Of a DNA stretch of 44,269 bases, positions 25,085-33,165 are shown in pieces. The first letter of the stretch is position 1. Each line of letters begins with the position of its first letter. Source of the DNA: Nitrospinaceae bacterium UBA7883 (GTDB lineage Bacteria; Nitrospinota_A; UBA7883); contig DLRR01000029.1 in the NCBI GenBank assembly GCA_002500605.1, forward strand, positions 1-44,269, given 5' to 3'. The notes beneath the pieces are model-generated. The model was not told where the DNA came from and searched no databases. It saw nothing but the letters and a program-made list of their open reading frames with translations. Made by a program: the position numbers and the translations under genes.

Positions 25085-26100
25085 TGCCAATGAGAAGTAA
25101 AAATCATAATACTACCATATGGGTCGGGTGGTTAATTAGTATTTTGTTTGTTTGCTGGGCTGTTATAAAAATGGACTTTGGTGAAGTATGGGGTGCACTT
25201 TCCGTTGCAGACTACACTTGGATTATACCAGCTGCCATCATAAACTTGGCCATTTTGATATTGAGGGGAGTGCGGTGGAGAGAATTTATCATTCCAACTA
25301 AGAAAATCACACGTAAGAGTGCCGTCTCAGCTCTATGTATAGGCTTTATGGCTAATATGGTATTACCAGCTAGGTTAGGTGAATTGGTTAGGGCTTACAT
25401 TTTAGCTAAGCGAGAGAATATTGCAAAGAGTACCTCGCTCGGTACAGTGGTGATAGAGAGGGCGTTTGATGGGCTATCTGTCGTGGTTATGGTCGCACTT
25501 ATTTTTCTGTTTGCTAGCCCACCTGGCGAATCTGAGTTTTGGTCTAACCTGAAGCTGGCTGGTTTGTCGGCATCTTTCTTTTTCATAGCGTTTTTTGTAG
25601 GCATGCTGTCATTCTATAAACAGGTTAGAATCGTTGTCTGGGTTATTGATTTTATGCTTAGATTATTGCCAGATAAAAATAGTACGAAGCTAACGAAAAT
25701 TCTGGGTTCGTTCAGACAAGGGTTCGATTCACTTAATTATGGTCATCATTTACGAAATGTTGTTCTGTGGAGCTTTGTTATTTGGGGTTTGGCAGGTCCA
25801 TATAACTACTTTTTTTTCCTTGCATTTGGGCAGGAACTGCCGTTTTCTGCATGTTTTGTGGTTCTAATGGTTCAGATGTTTGGTGTAATGATACCATCTG
25901 GACCTGGATTTATTGGCGTGTATCACGCCGCTACTATTGCTGGACTGATGTTTTATGGGGTGGATGCCGAACTTGCACTTTCTATGGCACTGGTAATACA
26001 TGTTGTAATGTTTGTTATGCAGACAATTCCTGGCCTACTGTTTTTGTGGCTCGAGCAATACTCGTTTAGAGATATCGCACAGGCAGCCGATCAGCAGTGA
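25084..26100 (+). CDS. Flippase-like membrane protein (LPG synthase TM family)
   Basis: A 338-residue integral membrane protein with about seven to eight hydrophobic helices. The family signature AILILRGVRWREFI, MANMVLPARLGELVRAYIL and VVIERAFDGLSVV matches the lysylphosphatidylglycerol-synthase transmembrane/AglD family (UPF0104). PSGPGFIGVYHAA is the conserved C-terminal loop. Members include the flippase half of MprF and proteins implicated in lipid or glycan translocation. This one lacks the cytoplasmic aminoacyltransferase domain. The substrate is unknown. An ATG at 25090 is an alternative start. The coupling with ribF looks like convenience rather than function. Confidence 0.85.
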   Translation: MPMRSKNHNTTIWVGWLISILFVCWAVIKMDFGEVWGALSVADYTWIIPAAIINLAILILRGVRWREFIIPTKKITRKSAVSALCIGFMANMVLPARLGELVRAYILAKRENIAKSTSLGTVVIERAFDGLSVVVMVALIFLFASPPGESEFWSNLKLAGLSASFFFIAFFVGMLSFYKQVRIVVWVIDFMLRLLPDKNSTKLTKILGSFRQGFDSLNYGHHLRNVVLWSFVIWGLAGPYNYFFFLAFGQELPFSACFVVLMVQMFGVMIPSGPGFIGVYHAATIAGLMFYGVDAELALSMALVIHVVMFVMQTIPGLLFLWLEQYSFRDIAQAADQQ

Positions 26101-26168
26101 CCAAAACCAATTTTTATAACACCAGCACCGATAGCTTTGATCTGGGACTTAGGCTTTAAAGCAAAAAG

Positions 26169-27089
26169 TTAATTTGTAAGTGTAAATTGGCCTTTTGTTG
26201 CGAAAAGCTTACCTGCACCAATTGAACCTGTGACTATCCAGCGGTACGCTTTTCCAGGAGTAATACTGTTGAGGTCAATCTCGACAAAACTTGAAGGTGT
26301 TTTAATGTCATAAATCTTCTTTGGGCCAGATGTGTTGATCTCTTGTAATATAAATTGGTATTCATCCGCTTTCTCAAGTGTGTTCCAGCTGAAGTGCACC
26401 TTATTGTTTGGTTTAGCAACAACTACAAGACCTGCAGCTTGTGATCCTACCTTCTGACTTGCGTCAGAAAACCCAAATGAAAGCCGCGGTGTTGTAGGTG
26501 ACTTATATATGATGAACTCATTTGCAGAGTTTAAATCTAGTATCCTGTTCGTATTGTTTGGAGCTAAAATAAATATGAGCACCAGCATTGATACAGCAAC
26601 AGCATATGCATGTACTGGAGAAGATATCCAGCCCCAAATTGTCCTACTAATTGAAGGAGTAGGCCTCGCTTGCGATGGTTGGAGATTCTTTTTTGAAGGA
26701 ACTACTGCCCTTAAAAACCTTTCAGGTGTTTTGTCCATATGTGGTACGGCTTCGGTCATATTATTTTCAGATTCTGAGAAAAAGGCTGCCCTCTCAAAAC
26801 AAATGTCGCATTCGATTATGTGGTTTGAAAACTTTTCAAACTCTAATTGGCTCAGTTGACCAGCTAAGCAACTCCCCATGAGTCCTTCAGGAACACAGCT
26901 TTCTGTAAGTTGAAAAGTATCAAATCGATGAGTTAACTTCACAAAACTATTTTTGAATATGTTAAAAGAAATCAACTTGGCTCTACATTCGGGGCAAATA
27001 TTCAGATGCTGAGCAACCGATTCTCGTTTGCTTTTATCCAAAGAAGGATCGGTAAAAGTGATCAATTCTATCAATTCAACGTGTGTCAT
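26169..27089 (-). CDS. Membrane anti-sigma-like protein with two zinc motifs and Fn3-like domain
   Basis: A 306-residue protein (from ATG 27089). Two copies of H-x3-C-x2-C, the zf-HC2 anti-sigma signature, lie at H28-C32-C35 (HLNICPEC) and H90-C94-C97 (HIIECDIC). A single transmembrane segment (about 160-176, AVAVSMLVLIFIL) follows a Pro-rich linker. The outer part (about 215-306) contains HFSWNTLEKADEYQF and TPGKAYRWIVTG, an Fn3-like pattern. The cytoplasmic zinc-binding half should sequester a sigma factor; the genes for sigma regions 4 and 2 lie immediately upstream. TTG 27140 and ATG 27107 are longer alternatives with no better ribosome site. Confidence 0.75.
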   Translation of the reverse strand: MTHVELIELITFTDPSLDKSKRESVAQHLNICPECRAKLISFNIFKNSFVKLTHRFDTFQLTESCVPEGLMGSCLAGQLSQLEFEKFSNHIIECDICFERAAFFSESENNMTEAVPHMDKTPERFLRAVVPSKKNLQPSQARPTPSISRTIWGWISSPVHAYAVAVSMLVLIFILAPNNTNRILDLNSANEFIIYKSPTTPRLSFGFSDASQKVGSQAAGLVVVAKPNNKVHFSWNTLEKADEYQFILQEINTSGPKKIYDIKTPSSFVEIDLNSITPGKAYRWIVTGSIGAGKLFATKGQFTLTN

Positions 27090-27211
27090 CCTAAATACCC
27101 ATACCATCCTAACATAACTAAGCTGTCCGAATGGAACCAATGCATTGTGCTGTTGTAACTGGTTTTAAATTAATAATGCACTCTCGTTACAACCTAGAGA
27201 ATTACAACATT

Positions 27212-27841
27212 TTACACACCCAAGTCTTGTAAAATTGCTTTAAGTGTGGATGCAGTTAGTCCCGTCATTTCGTTATTATTTATATTGTTACGGACAAGAA
27301 CCAGCAGTTTTTTGATATTCTTATCTATAGAATAGAAAACATCTTGTTCGGTGCTCTGATCCAATTTCTTTTTATCACTTACTGATATACCGATTTTTTT
27401 ATAGAATGCCAGAATATCTTTTGCTTTCATGTTGCGGTTAAACCAGAGATTTAACAGTCTTTTGCCATCTTTTGGTAATTCAGATATGGAATTTTCCAAA
27501 ACCCTGTAGAATCTATCCAATTCCACTCTGTCTGCAGGGTCCATTTCTGAACAGGAGATTTGCATGGTCATGCCAGAGAGGTTTTCTTCATTAATTGGAT
27601 GGTCTAGTTGATAGAAAACCGGGTCTTGCACTAAGTCCATTATTCCTTCCTTTACCAATATATCACGCACTTGGAATATCAGGTTTCGGGCTTCTGTGAG
27701 TGACACATCCAACTTACGTGCAATATAATGCTCATCTCGTTTCATCCGCATCATTACAAATACAGCCCGTTCTTTTTCTGCTAGGGCCTGAATGGCAACT
27801 GGTAAGCGCTTGAATTTTGATTGGCTAAAATACTCTGCCAT
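27212..27841 (-). CDS. Sigma-70-family protein carrying region 4 only
   Basis: A 209-residue protein. Residues about 13-66 (LPVAIQALAEKERAVFVMMR ... HYIARKLDVSLTEARNLIF) match sigma region 4, the HTH that reads the -35 element. A second, degenerate region-4-like stretch lies at about 120-185 (ELPKDGKRLLNLWFNRNMKA, then DVFYSIDKNIKKLL). Region 2 is absent here; it lies in the upstream overlapping frame. The ATG at 27841 is preceded by AAGGTGG five bases away, a good ribosome site located inside the upstream gene. So it can be made as its own subunit, or be fused by +1 frameshifting. Anti-sigma gene follows. Confidence 0.75.
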   Translation of the reverse strand: MAEYFSQSKFKRLPVAIQALAEKERAVFVMMRMKRDEHYIARKLDVSLTEARNLIFQVRDILVKEGIMDLVQDPVFYQLDHPINEENLSGMTMQISCSEMDPADRVELDRFYRVLENSISELPKDGKRLLNLWFNRNMKAKDILAFYKKIGISVSDKKKLDQSTEQDVFYSIDKNIKKLLVLVRNNINNNEMTGLTASTLKAILQDLGV

Positions 27842-28265
27842 ATTTCCACCTTAACCAGTCAATGTAGAGTTCCCTAGAGTTTAGAATTGTCCATACGAAT
27901 GTGGACAATAAACATTTGTTTTTGCCAGAATATTTTTGGACCCGTCTCTTAAGTTGTTCGAATAACCAGATGTACGTATCCATTCCTTCATCGCATTCTG
28001 GCAAAGTGCTGGCCATAGTTTTACCCTTTCTTTGCATGGAAAGATGAGTCAACCCGCAGAAATATTGCCCTGCAGAGTATTGGCAATGCCCCATGCACCA
28101 CTCTTTAGATTTATATAAAACCCAGTCAGTAAACCGCTCGACAAAACTCTCCCACGCCTTTCCATTATTAGAGGATATTTGGAATACAAGCTTGCGATCG
28201 GCTTCTACTTTATCTTTGTCTGAGTCTGATATTCCCATCGGAGAATTATAGTTATCCCTTATCAC
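27825..28265 (-). CDS. Sigma-70-family protein carrying region 2 only
   Basis: A 146-residue protein. WESFVERFTDWVLYKSKEWC and, later, DEGMDTYIWLFEQLKRRVQK ... LSTFVWTILNSRELYIDWLRWKYGR match sigma region 2 (core RNA polymerase contact and -10 recognition). A roughly 35-residue insertion between the two halves is cysteine-rich (C57, H60, C61, C70, H74, C91). The frame ends at TAG just where a normal sigma would continue into region 4, and the region-4 gene overlaps it by 17 bp in the +1 frame. The start is GTG 28265 or ATG 28238; neither has a clear ribosome site. It is divergent from the lipoate gene. Confidence 0.72.
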   Translation of the reverse strand: MIRDNYNSPMGISDSDKDKVEADRKLVFQISSNNGKAWESFVERFTDWVLYKSKEWCMGHCQYSAGQYFCGLTHLSMQRKGKTMASTLPECDEGMDTYIWLFEQLKRRVQKYSGKNKCLLSTFVWTILNSRELYIDWLRWKYGRVF

Positions 28266-28427
28266 TTGGTCAATCGATTCACATGTTGCTGGATAGAAGA
28301 GAATAGCGTCTTAAGTCTATATTGCACAACCTTCTCTACATTGTTCCACCCTGCATACAACAGTTTTAGTTATAGTTATACTTTCAGAAAGTTAACTTTG
28401 CTCTTCTCTGTTAAAGTGGGATAGATT

Positions 28428-29246
28428 ATGAAAGAGTGTTGGCGCTTACTTGCTAATGACACGTTTAGCGGTGAATTTAACATGGCCCTAGATGAGGCAC
28501 TGCTGTTGTGTATGAATAGTCATGGAGGGAAACCAGTTTTAAGATTTTATGGCTGGTCTCCAACAGCACTGTCTCTAGGCAAATATCAAAAGTTGGATGG
28601 TATCAACTTTAATTACTTATCAGAGCAAACAATAGATTTGGTAAGGCGGCCAACTGGTGGTCGTGCGATACTCCATGATAATGAGCTTACATATGCAGTG
28701 ATAGTGCCAAGTACAAGCCTCCTTTATGGCTCTCTTGCTCAAATATATAACAATGTAAGCAGTGTGATTATGGCAGGACTGTCGACTATAGGGGCTCAGT
28801 TTGACCAGCCGCAGAACTCCACAGGCACCAGCATGGAGCAACACTTTAATACAAACTCTGATGCTTGCTTTGGTACAAGAATGGGGTATGAGCTATTATG
28901 CGGTGGGGTAAAAATAACCGCTGGAGCGCAACGGAGAATGCGACACGCTTCATTGCAACATGGGTCAATTCCTCTTGTTATGGATAAGGATAGATACCTA
29001 GATTGCTTTCTTTGGCGCGAGGTGTCAGCAAGGAAAAGTGCAGAAGGTTTAATTGGATCACTTCAGGACTCCCTTGGCTGGACAGTGACATCAATTGATG
29101 TCAGTATAGCGCTAATTGAAGCATTTGAACGAATAAATAAGATTGAATTTGAAGAGTCTATGCCTTCTTCTATTGAACTAGAAATAGCCGCTGAAATAAT
29201 AAAAAGAAAACAGGGAGAATGGCCATGTATAAATACAAGTGGTTAG
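28428..29246 (+). CDS. Lipoate-protein ligase family, LipM-like octanoyltransferase
   Basis: A 272-residue protein of the biotin/lipoate ligase fold. Seen are LRFYGWSPTALSLGKYQ, RRPTGGRAILHDNELTYAVI, catalytic-lysine region GGVKITAGAQRR (K162) and ASLQHGSIPL. It lacks the C-terminal accessory domain of E. coli LplA. C147 in DACFGTRMGYEL aligns with the acyl-carrying cysteine of Bacillus LipM, so transfer of octanoate from ACP to a lipoyl domain is more likely than ATP-dependent lipoate ligation. Both remain possible. The ATG at 28428 follows GGGATAG. The next gene overlaps its end. Confidence 0.85.
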   Translation: MKECWRLLANDTFSGEFNMALDEALLLCMNSHGGKPVLRFYGWSPTALSLGKYQKLDGINFNYLSEQTIDLVRRPTGGRAILHDNELTYAVIVPSTSLLYGSLAQIYNNVSSVIMAGLSTIGAQFDQPQNSTGTSMEQHFNTNSDACFGTRMGYELLCGGVKITAGAQRRMRHASLQHGSIPLVMDKDRYLDCFLWREVSARKSAEGLIGSLQDSLGWTVTSIDVSIALIEAFERINKIEFEESMPSSIELEIAAEIIKRKQGEWPCINTSG

Positions 29247-29551
29247 TAACTTTTGTTATAATTATAGCGTCAGTTGCATGTATTTCATTCGGTAACAACT
29301 TCAATACTGAAAAGATACGCCAGATAGAAAATGACATCACCACTAAAGCTCAGATCCGTGCTTGGTTTGGTCATCCACATATGACTGGGATAGATGATGG
29401 GGACGAGACCTGGATTTATAACTACAGCTATTCTCCCACAATTGGCACTACGCACACTAAGAATCTTTATTTAATCTTCAAGATAGATGAAACTGTAAAA
29501 AGCTTTTCCTTCTCTACTAGCTTCCCAGATGAAATTACAGAAAAACTTTGA
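29225..29551 (+). CDS. Small BamE/SmpA-like lipoprotein
   Basis: A 108-residue protein with a signal-like N-terminus (WLVTFVIIIASVAC) ending at a plausible lipobox Cys. The domain EKIRQIENDITTKAQIRAWF, then GHPH, DDGDETWIYNYSYSP has the 'I..dITTKaqv...fG.P...dDG.etW.Y.Y' pattern of SmpA/OmlA/BamE-type domains. BamE itself belongs to the outer-membrane assembly complex, but many paralogues have other roles. ATG 29225 lies seven bases after GGAG and is preferred over ATG 29219. The gene overlaps the lipoate gene by 22 bp, so it is translationally coupled to it. Confidence 0.75.
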   Translation: MYKYKWLVTFVIIIASVACISFGNNFNTEKIRQIENDITTKAQIRAWFGHPHMTGIDDGDETWIYNYSYSPTIGTTHTKNLYLIFKIDETVKSFSFSTSFPDEITEKL

Positions 29552-29596
29552 TTAAGAGTTCCTATCGAAACCATTATAGTTTAGAGCTAAACCAGA

Positions 29597-31177
29597 ATGA
29601 CACAGTCTAAAGAATGGCCTTTTAAAGAGGCTGAGCGTATCGTAAAGCGACTTGAAAAGCTTGGTAAAAACCAAGTCATTGCCCAGACCGGTTTTGGTCC
29701 ATCTGGTCTTCCGCATATTGGTACTTTTGGTGAAGTAGCACGGACTACTTTTGTTTTGCAGGCTTTGAGAATATTAGCTCCGAGTGTTAAGTTTAAATTA
29801 GTTTCTTTCTCTGATGATCTGGATGGGTTGCGGGACATTCCTTCTAATCTCCCTAACGCTAAAATGCTAAAGGATCATTTGGGGAAACCACTTACTTCCA
29901 TACCTGACCCTTTTGGTAAAGAGCAAAGTTTTGCACACTATATGAACAATAAACTACGTGAGTTTTTAGATTCATTTGGATTTGAGTACGAATTTGCATC
30001 CTCAACGGAAAAGTATCGATCGGGGGTGTTTAATGAAGGGCTTCGGCGTGTATTTAATAGGAGGGTAGAAATAACTGAACTTTTCACAAAAACTATAAGT
30101 GAGGCAAAGAGGGAAACATGGAGTCCATTTTTCCCTATTTGCCAGCAATGTGGCAAAATATATTCGACTCAAGTCACCAAATATAACGAAGACAATTATT
30201 CAATTTCCTATTCCTGTGCCAACTCTCTTGATGGCAGATATGATGCTTGTGGATATAAAGGTGAAACTAGCATCCTTTATGGAGGAGCAAAAGTTGGATG
30301 GAAAGTTGACTGGGCCCTACGCTGGTTTGCTTTGGAAGTCGATTACGAGATGCACGGAGAAGACTTAATGGAGTCCAATCGTTTATCTTCGAAGTTGGTG
30401 CGTGAGATAGGAGGCAAACCACCCGAACTTTTTAAATATGAACTATTTCTCGATGAGCAAGGGGCCAAGATATCTAAAAAGATAGGCAATGGAATTTCCA
30501 TCGATCAATGGCTTAAATATGCGCCAGTTGACTCTCTGATCCATTTTATGTATGTAAAACCTCAAAAGTCCAAACGAATGGGACTATCCATACTACCAAA
30601 GATAGTGGATAGCTATCTAGAACTTATGGCAAAGCAAGGAGAAAAGAAAACATATTCTCCAGTCACGTTTGTCAAACGGCTTTCCAAGGGTACCCACGCA
30701 AGTTCAATAGATCATGAAAATGTTGTTACCTACTCACTGATTTATAACCTTGTCCTTGCTATTGGAGAAGCGGACCATGGATTAGTTCGTAATTATTTGC
30801 TTAAATATCAGCCAAGGATTGAGTCTAACATTGAGTATTACGACGAGCTGATTGAAGGTGTAATTCATTACTATACTGAGTATTATCTGCCAAACAAAGT
30901 GGAAGAAAGTCCTGACGGAACTCATGACGAAGGGTTGCGTGAATTTTATGAAACGTTGAAGAAACTTTCCATAAATGGAAGTAATCTTGATGCTGACCAG
31001 ATTCAGAGTATTGCATTCCAAACTGCAAAATCCTACGATTATGAAATGAAAGAATGGTTTAAATACCTCTACCAGGTGTTGCTAGGGCAGTCGACTGGAC
31101 CAAAGATAGGAAGTTTTATAGCACTGATTGGCATTAGGAGAGCTCTCGACCGACTTTCGCTATACTTCGAACAATAA
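29597..31177 (+). CDS. lysK: Lysyl-tRNA synthetase, class I
   Basis: A 526-residue class I LysRS, the type typical of archaea and found in a minority of bacteria. The HIGH-equivalent is LPHIGTFGEV (H40) and the KMSKS-equivalent is AKISKKIGNG. A zinc-ribbon-like insert has CQQCGK ... SYSCAN ... CGYKGE. WALRWFALEVDYEMHGEDLM is a family signature. It has no homology to the common class II LysS, which is not in the window. It begins 45 bp after the BamE-like gene. Complete and intact. Confidence 0.95.
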   Translation: MTQSKEWPFKEAERIVKRLEKLGKNQVIAQTGFGPSGLPHIGTFGEVARTTFVLQALRILAPSVKFKLVSFSDDLDGLRDIPSNLPNAKMLKDHLGKPLTSIPDPFGKEQSFAHYMNNKLREFLDSFGFEYEFASSTEKYRSGVFNEGLRRVFNRRVEITELFTKTISEAKRETWSPFFPICQQCGKIYSTQVTKYNEDNYSISYSCANSLDGRYDACGYKGETSILYGGAKVGWKVDWALRWFALEVDYEMHGEDLMESNRLSSKLVREIGGKPPELFKYELFLDEQGAKISKKIGNGISIDQWLKYAPVDSLIHFMYVKPQKSKRMGLSILPKIVDSYLELMAKQGEKKTYSPVTFVKRLSKGTHASSIDHENVVTYSLIYNLVLAIGEADHGLVRNYLLKYQPRIESNIEYYDELIEGVIHYYTEYYLPNKVEESPDGTHDEGLREFYETLKKLSINGSNLDADQIQSIAFQTAKSYDYEMKEWFKYLYQVLLGQSTGPKIGSFIALIGIRRALDRLSLYFEQ

Positions 31178-31241
31178 TAAAATAATGTTTGTTCGTATCA
31201 AAATCAGTTTAATGTTTTGGGATTTAAAAAAGAAGATTTAA

Positions 31242-32165
31242 CTAGGTGAGAACTCTTTTTGGTTTTATAGAGCCAAAAGGAAACCCAGCTAACGGTGGTC
31301 CTTCTGCCATACCAACGCCAAAAAAACGACCATTTTTGTCATGAATTCTAGTCAGTAACTCTCCATTGTTGTCTTGGTATTTTAGGATATCTGACACACC
31401 GATAGGCATTCCATTTATTACCCTCTCTTCAGCATGCGAAATTACTATGGCCTTGGACATGTGTGAAAGACCTTCCGATATGCTTAGAAAGCCATCTTGG
31501 GCATCTAGTCCTTCACTAGAAGATAATGAATCAAGTTCGATAGATTTAATTAAATGGAAATTGCCAGCGCGAAGTCTTGTAAGACATTTTAAGTGGGCAT
31601 AAACTCCAAGTGTAAGTCCCATGTCGTGACAGAGTGTGCGCAAGTAAGCTCCAGCAGAAACTTTAGCTATAAAACGAACCTCAGAGCTACTTTTACTAAT
31701 GAACTTGATTTCACTCACGTTAATAGGGAGCGCTTCCCTTTTAACACTCAAACCTTGACGGGCTAGTACATACAACCGTTTGCCATCAATTTTTTTTGCT
31801 GAATACATTGGTGGAACTTGAAGTGTTTGCCCTTTATAGCTACTCATGACTTTAATAATCTCAGCCTCAGTGACACTTGAAGGGTCTGCCTCGTTTAGTA
31901 TTTTCCCCGTTCGGTCTTGAGTGTCAGTTTCTGAGCCTAAGCTCATGATTGCTTCATACTCTTTACTATGCTTTTCTAGAAAATGCACGAAGCGTGTTGC
32001 CCTTCCCATTGCCACCACAAGCACTCCTCTGGCAATAGGATCAAGTGTCCCGATGTAACCAATCTTTTTTACTTTAAGATTTCTTTTTATTATTCGCACA
32101 ACCTCTGCTGAGGTTATGCCATCAGGCTTGTTTATATTTAAAAACCCTTCAACTTCCAATATCAT
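31242..32165 (-). CDS. truB: tRNA pseudouridine(55) synthase
   Basis: This enzyme forms pseudouridine 55 in the T-loop of tRNAs. The 307 residues include FLNINKPDGITS, the catalytic D42 in YIGTLDPIARGVL, and MYSAKKIDGKRLY. RTLCHDMG and the C-terminal PUA-like part follow. The usual 'GH-x-GTLDP' His is Tyr here, a mild variation. It overlaps the rbfA stop by 17 bp, so the two are coupled. The rbfA-truB pair is the usual ribosome-maturation arrangement. Confidence 0.95.
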   Translation of the reverse strand: MILEVEGFLNINKPDGITSAEVVRIIKRNLKVKKIGYIGTLDPIARGVLVVAMGRATRFVHFLEKHSKEYEAIMSLGSETDTQDRTGKILNEADPSSVTEAEIIKVMSSYKGQTLQVPPMYSAKKIDGKRLYVLARQGLSVKREALPINVSEIKFISKSSSEVRFIAKVSAGAYLRTLCHDMGLTLGVYAHLKCLTRLRAGNFHLIKSIELDSLSSSEGLDAQDGFLSISEGLSHMSKAIVISHAEERVINGMPIGVSDILKYQDNNGELLTRIHDKNGRFFGVGMAEGPPLAGFPFGSIKPKRVLT

Positions 32166-32541
32166 CCTCTTTATTTGTCACAACATCAGCATCATTTGGC
32201 ATAATTTTATTTAACAGTTTTCCTATACGAACACTATGCTCTATGGAGTTATCCAAGGTGAAGGATAATTCGGGAGAAGATCTTATTCGCATTCGTTTTC
32301 CAATGAGACTGCGTAAAAATCCAGCACCTCTTATAAGAGCCTCCAAGGTCTTTTTCCTTTTATCGTCATCTCCGTAGACTGAAACAAAGATGTTGGCGTG
32401 CCTAAGGTCTTTTGATAGAGTGACTTTAACTACTGAGACAATGCCAGCGATGCCTGGATCTTTTAGGTCTTCCCGAAGCGCAGTTGAAACTTCCCTTAAA
32501 ATTTCTTCCGAAAGTCGGTCGGTTCGGTTAAATCGTTTCAT
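32149..32541 (-). CDS. rbfA: Ribosome-binding factor A
   Basis: A 130-residue KH-like protein needed for 30S subunit maturation. The start FNRTDRLSEEILREVSTAL and SVVKVTLSKDLRHANIFVSV are characteristic, with a C-terminal SPELSFTLDNSIEHSVRIGKL. It sits nine bases after the DUF503 gene and overlaps truB. The infB gene, usually just upstream of this cluster, is not present here. Confidence 0.95.
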   Translation of the reverse strand: MKRFNRTDRLSEEILREVSTALREDLKDPGIAGIVSVVKVTLSKDLRHANIFVSVYGDDDKRKKTLEALIRGAGFLRSLIGKRMRIRSSPELSFTLDNSIEHSVRIGKLLNKIMPNDADVVTNKEDDIGS

Positions 32542-32549
32542 CGGTAGAT

Positions 32550-32831
32550 CTATAGCCTCATGTATTCCATTGACACATTATCCACTGTGGCGTTTTGCGA
32601 AATAAAATTAAAAACAGCTTGAAGTTGTCGATCGGCATGGCTTTGTTCTGAAGATACTACACATACGCCCAATATGGACGACTGATAAATATCATGATTT
32701 GCAATTTCTGATATAGACACATTAAAACGTGATCTAACTTTGTCTTTAAGGCTTTTGACAATTTTTCGCTTCATTTTAAGCGAAGTAGCCCCATGAATTG
32801 ACAATGAAATCTTACATGTGCCGACGAACAT
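32550..32831 (-). CDS. ylxP: DUF503 protein (YlxP)
   Basis: A 93-residue protein starting MFVGTCKISLSIHGATSLKM. It contains KRKIVKSLKDKVRSRFNVSI and EIANHDIYQSSILGVCVVSS, the DUF503/YlxP signature. The gene is commonly found between infB and rbfA and is thought to aid ribosome assembly, though the mechanism is not established. It is the first gene of the ylxP-rbfA-truB operon and lies 145 bp after rpsU. Confidence 0.92.
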   Translation of the reverse strand: MFVGTCKISLSIHGATSLKMKRKIVKSLKDKVRSRFNVSISEIANHDIYQSSILGVCVVSSEQSHADRQLQAVFNFISQNATVDNVSMEYMRL

Positions 32832-32976
32832 TATCGACTACTCAGAACCCTAAACTATAAACAGGAACAAATGAACTGTTCTTCATACGTTATCGAACAG
32901 TCTAGAAAAACATTCTTTGCCTATTCAGTTAGTTGCCGTTCAAAAAAAACTCTCTTAATAACCAAGGAAACCAAAG

Positions 32977-33165
32977 CTAGTATCCCATCTTATAAGCTTT
33001 CCTGCGTTTTTTAAGTGCTTCTTTTTGTTTCCGCTTTTTCTTAGCTGATGGCTTTTCATAGGTCTTTCGCTTTTTTAGTTCCTTCCAAAGTCCATCTTTA
33101 AGAAGTTGTCGTTTTAAAGCTTTTAAAGCGTGGTCAACCTGTTGATTGATTACCTTTACCTGCAA
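32977..33165 (-). CDS. rpsU: 30S ribosomal protein S21
   Basis: A 62-residue, Lys/Arg-rich protein with the S21 pattern: VKVINQQVDHALKALKRQLL, KDGLWKELKKRKTYEKPSAK, then KRKQKEALKKRRK. The start is TTG at 33165, supported by GGAG six bases upstream and by the normal family N-terminus. No ATG alternative exists in frame before the conserved part. It lies alone, upstream of ylxP. Confidence 0.95.
   Translation of the reverse strand: MQVKVINQQVDHALKALKRQLLKDGLWKELKKRKTYEKPSAKKKRKQKEALKKRRKAYKMGY

Noticed and set aside
28343..28347. ECF-type -35 element (GGAAC, minus strand) before the split sigma
   Set aside because: No matching -10 element at the usual spacing, and a five-base match is weak.
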